The position numbers were made by a program, and so were the translations under genes. A stretch of 64,000 nt of DNA, taken from Arctopsyche grandis (taxonomy: Eukaryota; Arthropoda; Insecta; Trichoptera; Hydropsychidae). The notes beneath the pieces are model-generated. The model worked only from the letters and a program-made list of their open reading frames with translations. It had not been told where the DNA came from and did not search any database. The DNA lies in contig NC_135357.1 in assembly GCF_051622035.1 (NCBI RefSeq), forward strand, positions 17,103,001 to 17,167,000, written 5' to 3'. Positions 50,671 to 64,000 of the stretch are shown one piece after another (positions within the stretch are counted from its first letter, which is position 1; each line of letters starts with the position of its first letter).

Positions 50671-52776
50671 ATATTTATGTATGTGTGTATAAAGATAAAT
50701 ATATGCACATAATATTTTCATCTTGAAGTCAAAAACAAAATAAGTTTGAAGAGCGTTTTATATTTTCAACATTACATAAAGAGTATCATGTTGAGAGCGG
50801 CACTTTTTCGTGCCAAGAGGATCCGAAGCCGCCGGTTTCCAATCACTACTGTGTACTATTAAATACATACATTTAAGATATATGCATAATTAAACATATA
50901 CATACATATAATAATATTAAAACGAAAATGTAAATAAAGAAGCTTTTGATGAAATATGATATTCATGGGCATATTAAATTAAAATAATATTAATATATGT
51001 TTGATTGAACAGCTCTCGAAGCATTTGGCACACAGTTGAAGAATTTTTTTCATTGGAATTTTTCGAAAAACGAATGGAATTTTATCATTTGATTATTGAT
51101 TACCTTTCTCATAATGCGAAAGTATTTCGGCACGTATACAATTTCGAGTTGTTCTATAAAATAAAAATATTTCCTCTAAGGCTCCGGCATTATACGCTTA
51201 AATTAAGGTATTCAATTGTTTCATTACCGGAAAACGAATTAGGCTATCGAAACGAGGGTTAATTTTAAAAGGCAATTATCAAAATAGAAAACTCCGGTGA
51301 TAATGTGAAATTCAAGTGCGACCTCATTTATTTCAATCAACGGGGAAATTTAATAAGAGAATATTGCGAACAGATGAGACGGCCGAATCGGGCCATTGTT
51401 ATTACTCTTTAATCGCCCCAAATCCTAAAGAACTTACCGAAAGTTCTATTCAATTGAAAAGAATTACCTAACCTCACCCCCGACCCCCACAAAATTAATT
51501 ATAAAATTACAAAGTGAGTTACGTCTATATGAGTGGCGCCGGCCTTTGTAATAACTCATTTGTATGCCCGAGGCGCTACCGCAAACAATAAAGTCGCAAA
51601 AAAGCTTTTTAAACGTTATAATTAGTCATTTTACAGCTTTTTCAATCAAAAAATTTCAACAAGCTATATAATGTTTATATGCCGTCACAAACAGATACGA
51701 AAAAAATTTTTTTTACCTGGTAGGTACTATTCCAAATGAAAAACGTTCGTGTACACTGTGCAGTTACAGGTAGATATAAAATTAAACGAAACTGCGATTA
51801 AATTTAACGCAACACTCCACAGCTAATACTCTTTAAAAACTAATTTATCGCTTTTAAAATGAGGCTTCTTATCGCGTTTGAAACAAAACTGAAAAATTAT
51901 CATAGGCCTATATCGTGGTTTAAGATCGCGTGCCGCAAGCGCCAACCTGAGAAATGACGACGAAACGCAATCAAATAAACAAGCTTCATTGTTTTCCACA
52001 AAATCCACATTTTCTGAAGCTTTGGAGGGTTTGATTTGATTTCTCAACCCTTGCTTTAAATTAATTTGGTGTGTGGCGCACGCGAAACTGGCCAAGGTGG
52101 TTAGCGCTGAGTTTCCTTCGATTTTTGTGCAGATTAAATCGTATGGTGTTGCACGGAATTAAGATTTGTTATGAAAAGTTTTCATACGGCAACCTTGAAC
52201 TAGAACAATTTTAATTATAATGAAACAGCACACATGGTGCAATATGCTAAATTGATTTGATAAAATACGAGCTAATAATTTTATAATGACGCGTACGCTT
52301 ACGGTAATTTTGTTTATTAACACTCGCTATTTCTTTGTTGAATAATGCAACGACATAATATTTTGAAGGCGTAATTAATATTTAATAGGAAAATTTCGGC
52401 GACTAACGCCCCAAATTTTAAAACACTCTCATAATATCAGCGATAAAATTACGTCGTATTCCGTCTTGGTATTTTGAATTTCATAAAAGTAATATTACAA
52501 AGAGCAGCTCACAAGTTGGTCGTGTGATTTTTTTTTACATTTTCCGTGTTTTCAAATCTGAAATTGCCGTCTCTTATAACTTTACAAGCCATTGTGCTCT
52601 TTTGTTCGACACATTATAAAAAGCTTTCATACTTTTCTGACCTATAAAGTCATAAAATATATTACAACATTTTTCACAACAACTACAGCTTTACGCGAGT
52701 CACATCTACCCAACTATCTAAAAGAATTTAAAAATTTATATTTTATTATATAATATTATATGTATATCATAAAATA

Positions 52777-53457
<681 letters not shown>

Positions 53458-54748
53458 TAATAATTCACCTTCATTCAATTTATGAAATAATAAAAACTAA
53501 TTTAAAAACGCTTAACCTTTCTTAAGACTATAAACGATGAATTTTTGAACTGCTTATTTGAATAAAAGTGCCATAATAGCATGAAATTTGATTGGCACCA
53601 AAAATATATTAAGCATACCATCAACATTTAAGTAGATGAAAATTCCTCTTGCATTTTTCCATAAATTTATCAAATCCATTTCCTTTTGAATATTAAAGTC
53701 TTGCACAAACCAATAGCCAATATTTTATTTCGACTTACGTTCCTGAAAAGATCTGTGCTTTGATAGCATAATATACCTTTGCCGACCTATGTATACATAT
53801 TTATAAGAATATACAAGCATACAAATGTACATATATGAACATACATACATATAAAGACCGGATCGGCTCTTCTCGTCGTTTTCGTCTCCATCAGCATAAT
53901 GGTTCCGATAAAAGCGTATACAGCCTTAATAATAGGTTGCGTTATAATCTCGGTGCGCTGATTTACACATACACATCCTCCCCGGGGGCTTATTAGGGTT
54001 TTGCGCTGGGATTCTGCACTGGAGCAGGAGGAGGGGTGAAAGCCTCCTCCTGGGAGGCCGCGATCGACCGCGAAACCTAAGACAACTCAGACGGTAAACT
54101 TTGGCGTGATTTAACGCCCCTGGTTTCGGGATCGGGAAAGGGAAGGAGCAGGTTCATATTTCACCCAGACGATATTATTTTAGCCATTAGTGCGCGTGTG
54201 CGAGCCGATCTCGAAGTCGTGCGCGCACGCACTAATGAGTCTCGTCACAGCGCGTGGCTCGCGGAAGCTGCGAAGTGAGCTTTTTGCGAGGAAACCCCGA
54301 CTTCCTACATTAATTCTTGAGAGAAATAGAAAGAGAAGTGGATATCCTCAAATTCGAATTTAGCATATTCGAGTTTGAGTCATTAAGCGGGTCGCGTACG
54401 AGTGCGCTAATCGAGAAGGGTGTGTGTGAGCGACACGCCCTTTTGATGTATGAAGAAGTAGGTAACTGCTATGGAGAAAATTTGCACACAAGTATGTTAA
54501 TATGAATGTGTAGCTAATGTTAGGCAAAGCGAGCACTGAAATAGTGAACTGACGCTTTGCAATCAGAATTTCACAATACATTATTGAAACTTTATCTGAT
54601 GTAATGTGTACAACCGTTGAAGTATGTATATACTAATTATATCAAAGTCACATAAAAGTCACGTAAATATTTAACCGTGCGAAAATGTGGACGATGTACT
54701 TCAATATTCACTATCAAAATTATAACCTTAAATAAATTATAACCTTTA

Positions 54749-55372
54749 AAGGTTCGTTTATATTAATCCCGCACTGCACGTCAACAGCTTTGCGCAGTAC
54801 TGCAGGGAAAAGACTACTTTTATTCATACTGTACAGCACCGCACGTTTTCGGCACGTTCATACTTGTTTTGGACGACAGCAAGGCAAAATCAACTTACAT
54901 ATATGTACATACATTACAGTGACGCATTGGAGCTCGCTGTAATGTCACTGTGGCTAATATGTTAAAAATAATATAAACAAATAAATAAATTACAGAGCGT
55001 GACGATACATCGTAATATTGCTTGCGTCGTATCATCGAGTCAATATTCTCACAATATGACGATTCTAAAAATATTAATACGCATATGGCAACACTTTCGT
55101 TAGTACCTGTGCACTCGCCACTATGATGTTCCATCATGCGTAAATATTGGCCAAAGAAAACCAGTTTCATTCGTTCGGTGACATGTACTGCTGTATAATA
55201 CGGATAGATCGTGTCATTAACTGCTGTTTCGGATACGGACTACGTATTTAATTAAACATTACGGAATATATGTACATATGTACCCATATAGAATGTACTA
55301 AAGAATATTTTTCGCATTGCTGCTTATATGCAATTGCCTGCTTCAGCTGTACTGGTATATCTAAACAAACCT
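54749..55372. mobile_element. DNA transposon family D, uninterrupted copy
   Basis: The ends AAGGTTCGTTTATATTA and, in reverse complement, AGGTTTGTTTAGATATACC are inverted repeats, flanked by TTA. The interior aligns in inverted orientation with both outer parts of 33192-34419. At about 624 bp it shows the element without the nested SINE and LINE. No transposase is seen. Confidence 0.72.
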
Positions 55373-56372
55373 TTACTCGTGATTTGAACGCTATACATGT
55401 AAGCTTTGATTAAAATTTTAATACATGATGTATCCATACGTTGAGCATAAATCATAATGTTGCTCAATTTTAAGCTAAATATGCTGTATAAAATTAGAAG
55501 TAGATATTGTATTTAATAAAGAATAGGATCAATTGCGTCAGAGTTGATTTTTGAAAGCAAACAAATGCCATAAAAAATACACAGTACATGAACAATTGTC
55601 AAAGTTTTGGCGATATAATTTTTATGCCTTAAGTTTATGTGTGCTGTGAATTTGCATCGTACTGACTAAACAAAATGGCGATATCGTTATTCCAAAATAT
55701 TGTCCTTTTTATTTTAGTGGCAAAAGTAACCCCAAATGACCCGTACGCTTTGAATGAAAACATAAACCGGAAAAGCGAAAGAGAAAAATTGGAGATATAC
55801 TTATAAATAGTGGTATAATATACCAACAAAGTAAACAGGCGACTTTTTTTTACCGGCGGGTCACATATTTTTATTGGCCGATAAAGCGATTTCGCAAACC
55901 GAACCGGCCACAAAGGGCCAGTGTATTACGTGCTGCCCAAACGGGCCGTATCCAGTTTTTCATTAATTTCCAATTTTTCCGCCCCATAAGTAAAGTCACA
56001 GGCAACTTTCCTAAAAATTGATTTATCACCGAGAGCGACCGACCGGTACCGCACCTTAGACCACAAAGAAAATCCCCACATCAACTATCAAATATATCAT
56101 ATAGAGCAAAACTATGCAAGGGTTGACTAAATTCACTCTTATTTTTTAATCAAATTAATTTAATTACTGAAATATTCAATAGAAGTATAACTATAAACCA
56201 TAAATTAATGAAAAATATATAGGATTCATAAAATCAAACAAATGCTTAGAAACTTATTGTCAATGGCATATGCTCTGTTAAAGTATACGAGAAAAATATT
56301 TATATGAGATAGTATGAAAGAAGAAACTGTATAACTGCTCAATACATATGTACATTCATATACATATATGTA

Positions 56373-56637
56373 AACTGTAGTTCACGGAAAGATGCACTAA
56401 ATTGCACTGAATAGTAGCGCAGTTTAAAAAAGTCATAATTTTCAAAGGCGCTCAAAAAGAACTTACGCAATATAATTCCACATAAAAAGTTTAGCACCCT
56501 CGGATAACATACAAATACCCATTGACACTTTTTTGAGGAATTCTATTGCGTTAGTTCTTATTGAGCATCTTTGAAAGTTTGGATGTTTTGAGAGTGCAAC
56601 TATCTCGAGTGCATTTTTCCGGTCACCGTAAACTGTG
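56373..56637. mobile_element. Hairpin MITE with long inverted arms
   Basis: The left part (aaatgcact-like, then ttcaaaggcgctcaaaaaga, acttacgcaat) pairs with the right part (attgcgttagttcttattga, gcatctttgaaa). The outer ends (ctgtagttcacgg / the complement of ccgtaaactgtg) also pair. The arms are each about 110 bp, imperfect. Confidence 0.7.
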
Positions 56638-57050
56638 ATGTTAACTAGAGGCGGAAGAAAGCCATGTTTGGATAGCTGACTACCGTTACGTTGATGTGAC
56701 TCACGATTTTGATGCTATTTTTAAATGATTAAATGTCGGAGACATTTGCTTACTTTAACGAGAACCAACCCCCATATGTCGATAAAATATCAAAGAGATT
56801 GGACGAGTGTAAATGGTTCAAAATCAGCTGACACGTTTATGAATTCAGACTTTTATGAATTTCACCCAACTAACCAATAGAAACAAATAAAAAGCTCGTA
56901 AAAAGTAAGAGTGGGGATTATTAAATTAAATTAAAGTTCATTTATATGTATGTATGTACATATGTATTTAAAAATCGAATTTACCGTAATTTCCATTTAC
57001 AACTAATCTGATTATTTTTTTTACTTATTATAATTCTTTGAATAGCATAA

Positions 57051-57469
57051 TCTAATATATGTATAATTTGGAAAGAGACTTTGTATGTATGTAACCTTCG
57101 TTCGTTGGGTCGTAAATTCGTGACGTCATTGAACAAATAATTCGATTTTTTTCGATTCAAAGAATTCAAAGTCCCCAGGGGCAAAGGCGCCGAGGGCGAA
57201 GCCGCTTTCGCGCTGGGGGCGAAGACCTAGGGGGCGCAGACGCGGGAGCGCAGGCGCCGGATTCTGGTATATATATATATAATTTCGTATACATATATGT
57301 TTGTTTGTTCGTGACAGTAAATTTAATAAAAAAAAAAAAATGAGTATTCAAATAAATTTATATAAAATAAAACTATTCAAATAAATTTAATAAATTGTTT
57401 ACTATTAGATTAGTCATGTTTAAGTGATTTATATTACAAATACCGAGTGAAGCTGGGTAATACAGCTAG
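57051..57469 (+). mobile_element. Helitron-like element, family H1, intact ends
   Basis: It starts TCTAATATATGTATAATTTG after an A and ends TACCGAGTGAAGCTGGGTAA, then TACAGCTAG, followed by T. Insertion between A and T, 5' TC, a 3' near-palindrome and CTAG all fit a Helitron. Relative to the ~215-bp copies it has gained a GC-rich block (57170-57265) with repeated gggcgaag/ggcgcc motifs. It is non-coding. Confidence 0.7.
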
Positions 57470-57484
57470 TAATATATAAGTAAT

Positions 57485-57960
57485 GTATATATGTACATAG
57501 TGTGACCGATAGTCGGCTCGTATGGTTTGAGGTTGCTTTTACGATTGGTGCTCCACACATTCTCATGGATTTGTGTTCGATGGGAGAGAGCTGGCGTCCC
57601 GTCAAGTGGCACCGCGAGAGGACCGAGACCCTTGAAAATGACTCGTCCAAACATGGCTGGCATAAATTTGAATATGAAGCGTGTATGACAAAGGACTCCC
57701 CGTGTCCGAACGTCAATCTGTCTCTGACAAAATCACGAAATTACTCTCTCGCAGTATTTGCATACGGGCGTATTGTGTGCTTTCGTCGAGCTGGTCGAAC
57801 GACCACGTCGCAATCATTTTCCCCCTGGGCTGGTGAGTTTTTGCACAACAAAAAAGCTCAATTTTCAAAACACTCCAACCGGCCGAATGATGAGAAAATT
57901 TCGTCGTTTACAAATTCTTATGTTTTTGAAACGAGTCGTTATTGAAGGAAAAACTTACAA
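57485..57960. other. GC-richer island with long open frames on both strands
   Basis: A 147-codon plus-strand frame (57502-57945) and two minus-strand frames of about 95 codons overlap here, just beyond the Helitron-like end. One minus frame contains FGRVIFKGLGPLAVPLDG and WSTNRKSNLKPYEPTIGH. I do not recognise a domain. It could be an exon, a transposon fragment or a conserved non-coding block. Confidence 0.3.
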
Positions 57961-58149
57961 TTTTATTTGACGCAAACCTATCAATAACAGTTTGAAAGCC
58001 AACAAATATTAGTTTTTTTACGAATGTTTGATTTCAAAACATTCGAAATTTGACATAAAAATTCCCAATAAATTTTACATCTTTACGATAAACATTTCAG
58101 TAACCCATGCTAATTTTCAGTATAATTATATTCTCCAAATCTCCAAATA

Positions 58150-58330
58150 CTCCAAAATAAACAGACACACACACTAAACATACACACTTTTTCTAAGTCA
58201 TGAAAACGTAATTAGTGATCGATTGATTGTCAAAATCTCAAGGTCCAATTTTGGCATGATCACAAAACTTCATCTATTGTTACTATGTATAAACTATACA
58301 GAGATAAAAATTAAAAACATTGAATACACA
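58150..58330 (+). repeat. Interspersed repeat with CACA tract, copy 2
   Basis: It shares acagacacacacac, tcatgaaaacgtaattagtg, gtcaaaatctcaag and catgatcacaaaacttcatc with 10940-11150 in the same order. Confidence 0.6.
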
Positions 58331-59247
58331 GTTTGTTGTTAAAAAGATTTATTTTATAAGTAGTTAATTTTATAATTGATTTAGCATTAACTATTCTGAA
58401 CTTCAACAACCGATTTCTTTACATTTGAAATTATTTAAAATAAAAAGATATTCTTTCATGTTTATGCTTATAGTCATTAATGTAGCAGCAATTCACTGTA
58501 TTTTATACAGTAACAATGCAAAGTAAAACAGATTAAGATAAGAAAAAATTGTAAATTATAAAATTTACCTAGGTAGAAGTTTTAATTACCTTTTAAATAA
58601 AACTTCAAGACATATTATATTAAAGTAAATTTGAATAATTTTAATATACGTATGTACACCAACTTTAATACATAAATTTGACAGTTTTTAAAGAATTCAC
58701 AAATACTTTGGATTTTATTTTGTAATTTGGATTTATATTCTCTATAAAATTTGTAACATACATATGTACATACAATGTATGTACAATTCTAGAATATTTT
58801 AAATTCTTTGGTATTTAAAATCACATAAAATATATAATTTAATAAAACACAAACATTATTTTAAGAAGTAAGAATATTGAGGATAGATATGTGTTATAAT
58901 TAAAATGAAATAAATTTAGTAACTCGCCAGGCACATGTAATGTATTTTATGAAATAATATTATATGATCCAAATAATATCTGGGAAAATATATAATTAAA
59001 CTTATAGGATAATATGCTCGATTTCCAAATTTTTTATCCAAAATCGATTAAAAATTATTTCATAATATCGTATTTTTTCAAAGGTAGACATAAGAAACAA
59101 AGCTTTAAGGTACATCGATAATTCACTGAAGACGCACTGAAACTGGCGTTTGAGGTACGCGCGACAAAGTTTCAGATTTTTACTTTATTTTTCATATCTT
59201 AGCAATATGAAGAAACATCCCATGTGAGGTTTTATTAATTTAAATCC

Positions 59248-59585
59248 CTATGTCATCATCACCATCATCTACAGCCATTCGCCATCCATTGCTGGATGAA
59301 GGCCTCTCTAACAAGCTTCCACTCGTCTTTGTTTTGCGCAACTCTCAACCATCTCACTCTACACATTTTCTTAATATCGTCTACCCATCTTCCTTGCGGT
59401 CTTACTTTTATCCTTTTACACTCTCTTGGGTACCATTCTAACATTTCTTTTGTCCACATTTCACCCATTCTTCTAGCCACCTGGCCCACCAATTGCCATT
59501 TCAATCTCTTCACTCTACCCACTATATCCACAACCCTTATCACACTTCTCAAAATATAAATCTTTATTTTGAATAAAAATACCAA
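59248..59585 (-). pseudogene. RTE-type LINE, C-terminal end of the ORF
   Basis: A 106-codon minus-strand frame ends VREAFIQQWMANGCR and stop. Upstream motifs are KRLKWQLVGQVARRM, WTKEMLEWYPRE and GRWVDDIKKM. These are the typical closing motifs of insect endonuclease-reverse transcriptase proteins of the RTE type. A gatgatggtgatgatg tail follows the stop. It is 5' truncated; the reverse transcriptase core is absent. Confidence 0.85.
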
Positions 59586-61204
59586 TAATTTTATTTTACT
59601 ACCGCCATCTATGTATAAAACTAAAGACTACATAGACGTCACCCAGATTTCAAATTTGATATTTTATCTCTATCGTAATGGCGGAGGATCCATTTACTTA
59701 TATTGATGACTAAAATGAGCAACATAGCAAAGTATGAAAGCGATCGGATAAGTGGCAGATTTTTTCCTGAATTGAAATCGTAAGTGAAACGTAAAGGAGG
59801 TTTGTAAAAAAGTAAAATATCTCTTCAAAAGAATCAAAACTATGTATCCTTTTTCACCAGTTCATATATGTATGTAAATAATCAATGAAACAAACAAACA
59901 ATAATAAATTCCGGAAATAATGGATGAGTGAGAACATAGGAAGGATATATCCCTACCACGTTTACATTGATAATGTACGATACGCTACAAAACTGGAGGC
60001 GGTGTGTCCGATTTCGGGGCGCTCATTAAAAAGTAATGCGCGCGGGAATCGTCAGCTTCTGAAACGCGAGATTTATCGGAAAATCGGTGGTAAATCGTTC
60101 CGGATAAACGGGTACGAGGGACGGCCGGGATTTGCAGGCGCGTTCACGGCTTATTTCCGAATTTCGCGGTCGATTTGTGACGTGCGAGCGCCCGAGTGAC
60201 CGACACGTCACGTGATCAACACCACGACAGTGTATCAAACTAGCACAATATACACATATATAATTAAATCTCACTGTGGTATTGTATTAATTATTAAACG
60301 ATTTAACTTTTACTATACCGCCTTTGTGCGTGGGTCTATCTTATCTTGTTAATTTCGAGCACGTAACCAAACCCCCCCATGATGATTTAGTTGGCTAATC
60401 TGCGCTTATAACGTTGTTTGGAAATTTCGTTAGCAATACATATGAGCCACTGCCGTGTAGAATAAACTTAGGAAGAGAAAACGAGAGATTAAGTCCGTGA
60501 ACGGGGTAAGTTATGAAGTGTGTTACACTTTTAAGACGTGTAAACTTAATATCACTGGCACGTACGTAACTCGTAATGGCGATTTGAAACATTTTTAAAT
60601 ACAATAATATAAACCTTGTTTTTAAAAAACTCTTTTTTATACAATGTTTTAACTTAATACTAAAAATACTTTAGCACTAAAACTAATGTTTGGTCCAATT
60701 CAGCATGTAAATATCCTGGATAAAATTGAATAAAATGTTTGCCGATGTCTATCGAACGAAATCGATACGTCATACGGCATCTCGCTTTGTCCAAAATTGC
60801 TTTGTGTTCTTTTGGTGATATACATATGTAGATGAATCCAATGAAGTAATTTTGTTAAGATATGATATGATATAAAAGCGACCCATATGATCGGAAAGAG
60901 AAACGTCAAACTACAATCGCGCGTCTTGGCCAAAGAACAAACATATTTCTATCAGTCATTACCTATTATTGAAGTAAAAATATATATGAGAGATAATGAG
61001 AGCCTATACTGCAAATTTTATAATATAATGAAAAAAAATAAAGTTATAGGCATTTAAACAATTCAAATCTGACAAAACAAATGGGGGGCGGAAAGTACAA
61101 CATGCATGGCCAATCACCCGAACGTGATCGAGTCAAGATTTTTTGAAATTTTAAATATGTTTAATATGAATATACATTTCACTATCGACGTAGTTAGTGG
61201 ACAG

Positions 61205-61330
61205 AATTGATATCCCTGTCGGGGACCAAACCTTGCAAAATGGCAAGATTCAAACCGATCGGAAGTATGTTGGAATATTTTCAGACTGTTTGGCGAAGTA
61301 AATCTAATATAAACCTTGTAATAAAATAAA
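61205..61330 (+). repeat. Short interspersed repeat, copy 2
   Basis: The segments aaatggcaagattcaaaccg, atcggaagtatgttgg and tcagactgtttggcgaa match 45278-45400 in order, followed by a shared ccttgtaataaa-type end. Confidence 0.6.
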
Positions 61331-62454
61331 AAAGTGCAATTAATCTTACATTAGATCTAAGCAATAACATTGATACAACACCGAAATCCAAGACTTGATG
61401 CTTTCGTGACTGGACTGATGTATTTATATAGCGTTAAGCTTTTTATACTGCGAATTAAAGAAGATATCAGTATTATTCGTCGAACTATTAATATGGTTTT
61501 TATGCAGATTAAATACACGATAACGACGAGTCAGACATGTAAAGCTAATGGACTATGGGAATTAATTATATCGTTTCGAAAATGATAAAACCAGTCATGA
61601 TACCCAACCTTTATACCATTTCACCCGCTTCGTATTATAAAACCATATTCTACGTACATATAATATGCATATACATAGACAGCTGGAGATATTTTGATTT
61701 AGATAAGGAAATTCTATATGCGATTAGCAACAAAGGATACTTTTTATAGTGAGTATCTTATCAATGATATATCTGATACGATTAAAAATTGAATTGTACT
61801 GAATAATCAATAATTGGGTTGAATCGCTAAGTTATGTCAGCGGGTGGGCTGATTAATTGATTTAGTCGATAGTCACGCATAATATACGCGCGTCGACCGA
61901 TGATTTATGACAAAAGACCTCTCCCTGCCGGCCTCCCCGGTTCATATCAGGGAAATCTTTTAATTCCCAAGCGATGGTCCAAGTTTGCTATGCAAATGAG
62001 CGTTCTCCGTCCACACCGACAGGATCCTATTTCGTCCTTTCCCAATAATACCCATCCATGAAAAGGGCAAACTCGCTGCCCACCCTCCTCGTACTATATA
62101 GCCCTCTCCCCATGTCGCACAATTCGACCATTCCCTCACCCTGTTCGTCCTTCGAAAAGTCCCTTTTAACAGCCCCACAATAGATATAATGCAGCGTTGT
62201 TTTATGAAAACGCTTCCGTTCCAATGAGCGTTTGTTACAATGAGAATTTTATTACGGTCGCATAAAATGCAAAAATTTACTCTTTTCCGTTGCGAGTTGA
62301 AAAATGCCATTTTTTTGTTCATCAAAACATAATAATGAAAATGGGTGACCATTATGGAATGAAAGATAGTAGGACGAGTCTGTTATATTTTATAAAGCTT
62401 CAGCTTCAGATTCATATATACAAAAATATTTTCGTATACTAATTTAATAATCGT

Positions 62455-62935
62455 GTTACAACCGAAGTGTATTTCCAGTTGTAATATATTCCAACTGACG
62501 TGCAAGTCAACTATATTCGACTACAATTCAACTAATAAATTATATCTCTACAAGCGCAAATACATTTTCAACATTTTGCGCTAGCTGTAATGTAACAGTT
62601 GAGTTTTGACAGCTCTGATGTTTTTACTAAAGCTAAAAAGTTCAATAAGGTATTGTGAATAAAGGTAACGTATTATGATAGCTCTAAGAATGTGCACAAA
62701 ACAAAAATGTGACTTTCCAACTCAATTTACTAATCGAGTGACGTTTTCACGAAAACCCAACGTCTTTATCTAACCTGGTACCAACTTACAATTGAACTGT
62801 ATTTTCAGTTGTAATATATCTTGACCAGTTAAAATGTAATTTTCCATATGAATCAACTAACGTGGGTTAGACGAAATATATTTCAACTAGTCAAAATATA
62901 TTACAACTGGAAGATACACTTCAACTAACATTTTT
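62455..62935. mobile_element. Candidate TIR element with a repeated TTCCAGTTGTAATATAT motif
   Basis: The left end (gaagtgtatttccagttgta, atatattccaact) pairs with the complement of the right end (gttgaagtgtatcttccagt, tgtaatatatttt). A third, direct copy (gaactgtattttcagttgta) lies inside at about 62797. No coding frame is seen. Confidence 0.6.
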
Positions 62936-63626
62936 TTATATATAAAAGTAAGTACAAAATAAGTTCTCTATTATATAAAATTAGGTACTTTTTTCTAGCA
63001 GCTAAATATGTTATTTTAGTATATGTATGTAGATTTAAATATGTATCATCAAAACGAAATATGTAATTCAAAAATGGTATTCTGTACATATTTTATAAAT
63101 ATTTTACAGTCAGAGAACTATGAAGGCCGCAGGATATTATTAATTGAAAATAATCAAGTTTCCAGTTAATTGACAATTAATCAACGAATTGAAAATACGA
63201 AATATAAGATAAAATATTTAATAAAATTCAATAATCTCACTCAAGGTTCTCATAACGAACATAAATATAATATATTGTACATGTCTTTTCCCGCGGCTTT
63301 GTCATAGTAAAATAATAATCAAAACAATGCATATTTAAATGAATCACATTAAAATCAAATACAAAGAACCGTTATGCATCAACAAAATGGTTACAGTTCT
63401 TTCAATAAGATAGCTTTTAGAAGTTAATGATCTGATTAATAAATTTGAACGGCAGTAAAATATGATATATTTTAATTCTAATCCGAAAAAGATGGTTCCA
63501 AAAATTTCCTTTTAAAATTTTATTAACTCAATTATAAAATAAAAAGGTTAATATTCTCCTACTATTTTCTTTATTGAATAATTACTTTATTTATTTATAA
63601 TAAAACACTTATAAGACTTATACGTT

Positions 63627-63677
63627 CGTCCCATAGTAAACGTCCAATGGACACACTAAGGCAATTACTATGGGACG
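63627..63677. repeat. Perfect 13-bp inverted repeat with 25-bp loop
   Basis: CGTCCCATAGTAA at 63627-63639 is the exact reverse complement of TTACTATGGGACG at 63665-63677. It could be a tiny MITE relic or a hairpin. Confidence 0.7.
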
Positions 63678-63978
63678 CTTGGGACTTTTGTTATTTGGCT
63701 CTCTTGTAAAATATAATATATATTTTTATTCGGCTGGAAGCTTCAATTATTAACATGCTTAGTTCTATCCATGCATGTTTATACAAATTTCAATATTTTA
63801 TCACATTTTCAACATTTTATGAAAGCGCTCGCTTCGACTAGAAGATGTCGACGTTTCCACATAACGAGCTAGAAGATAAGATTTTTTTCTGAATGCCGAA
63901 AAATTCATGCTATTCGCTTTGTTCAACGGAAAATTCACTTTAGTTGTAGTTTCTTTGGCCGATAAGCGGACGTATGTT

Positions 63979-64000
63979 CATATATATATATATATATATA
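63979..64000. repeat. (AT)n microsatellite at the window edge
   Basis: AT units run off the end of the window. Confidence 0.9.

Noticed and set aside
61960..62352. 130-codon minus-strand frame
   Set aside because: It has no recognisable domain, and an overlapping frame is equally open. It is likely chance in a GC-richer block.

Overview
The window is a eukaryotic, AT-rich, repeat-rich piece of genome, almost certainly from an insect. The order is not certain. GC-rich exons in AT-rich introns, Helitron-like ends, RTE and jockey LINE fragments and tRNA-derived SINEs would fit a lepidopteran-like or other holometabolous genome. There is no sign of operons, bacterial genes, tRNA or rRNA genes, or CRISPR arrays. 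Most long open frames are chance or repeat-derived.

The one gene I can support lies on the minus strand. Its exons run from about 28.7 kb down to about 5.9 kb: 28622-28707, 24791-25035, 24314-24445, 16491-16614, 6057-6177 and 5941-5974. All have GT-AG borders and the codon phases agree at every junction. The first three encode tetratricopeptide (TPR) repeats that read like the C-terminal half of TMTC2 (transmembrane and TPR repeat-containing protein, the ER O-mannosyltransferase family). The last three join in frame but do not look like the remaining TMTC2 repeats. They are either a divergent or alternative C-terminus, or the end of an adjacent gene. The membrane-spanning N-terminal exons were not found. 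Everything from 28.7 kb to 64 kb is therefore best read as upstream intron or flanking DNA.

The rest is mobile DNA and simple repeats. One tRNA-derived SINE family has about ten copies (for example 38105-38560, 33340-33775, 50350-50670), and a second family has two copies (41400-41640, 46315-46550). LINE remnants include a jockey-like reverse transcriptase (13394-14432) and four RTE-like 3' ends. DNA transposons with readable ends include a piggyBac-like element with TTAA target sites (40566-41433), a Tc1/mariner-like element with TA target sites (52777-53457), a Harbinger-like element with TTA target sites (23126-24251), a second family (33192-34419, 54749-55372), a four-copy MITE family and two hairpin MITEs. 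Helitron-like elements end in a hairpin plus CTAG (25380-25595, 31727-31938, 57051-57469, and a separate type at 8199-8235). A KRBA2-type integrase remnant sits at 44125-44430.

The most unusual structure is a perfect 151-bp inverted repeat at 10579-10910. Its 30-bp spacer also occurs, in the same orientation, one base before the left arm. Two GC-richer islands (39285-39640 and 57485-57960) have suggestive open frames but no proven function.
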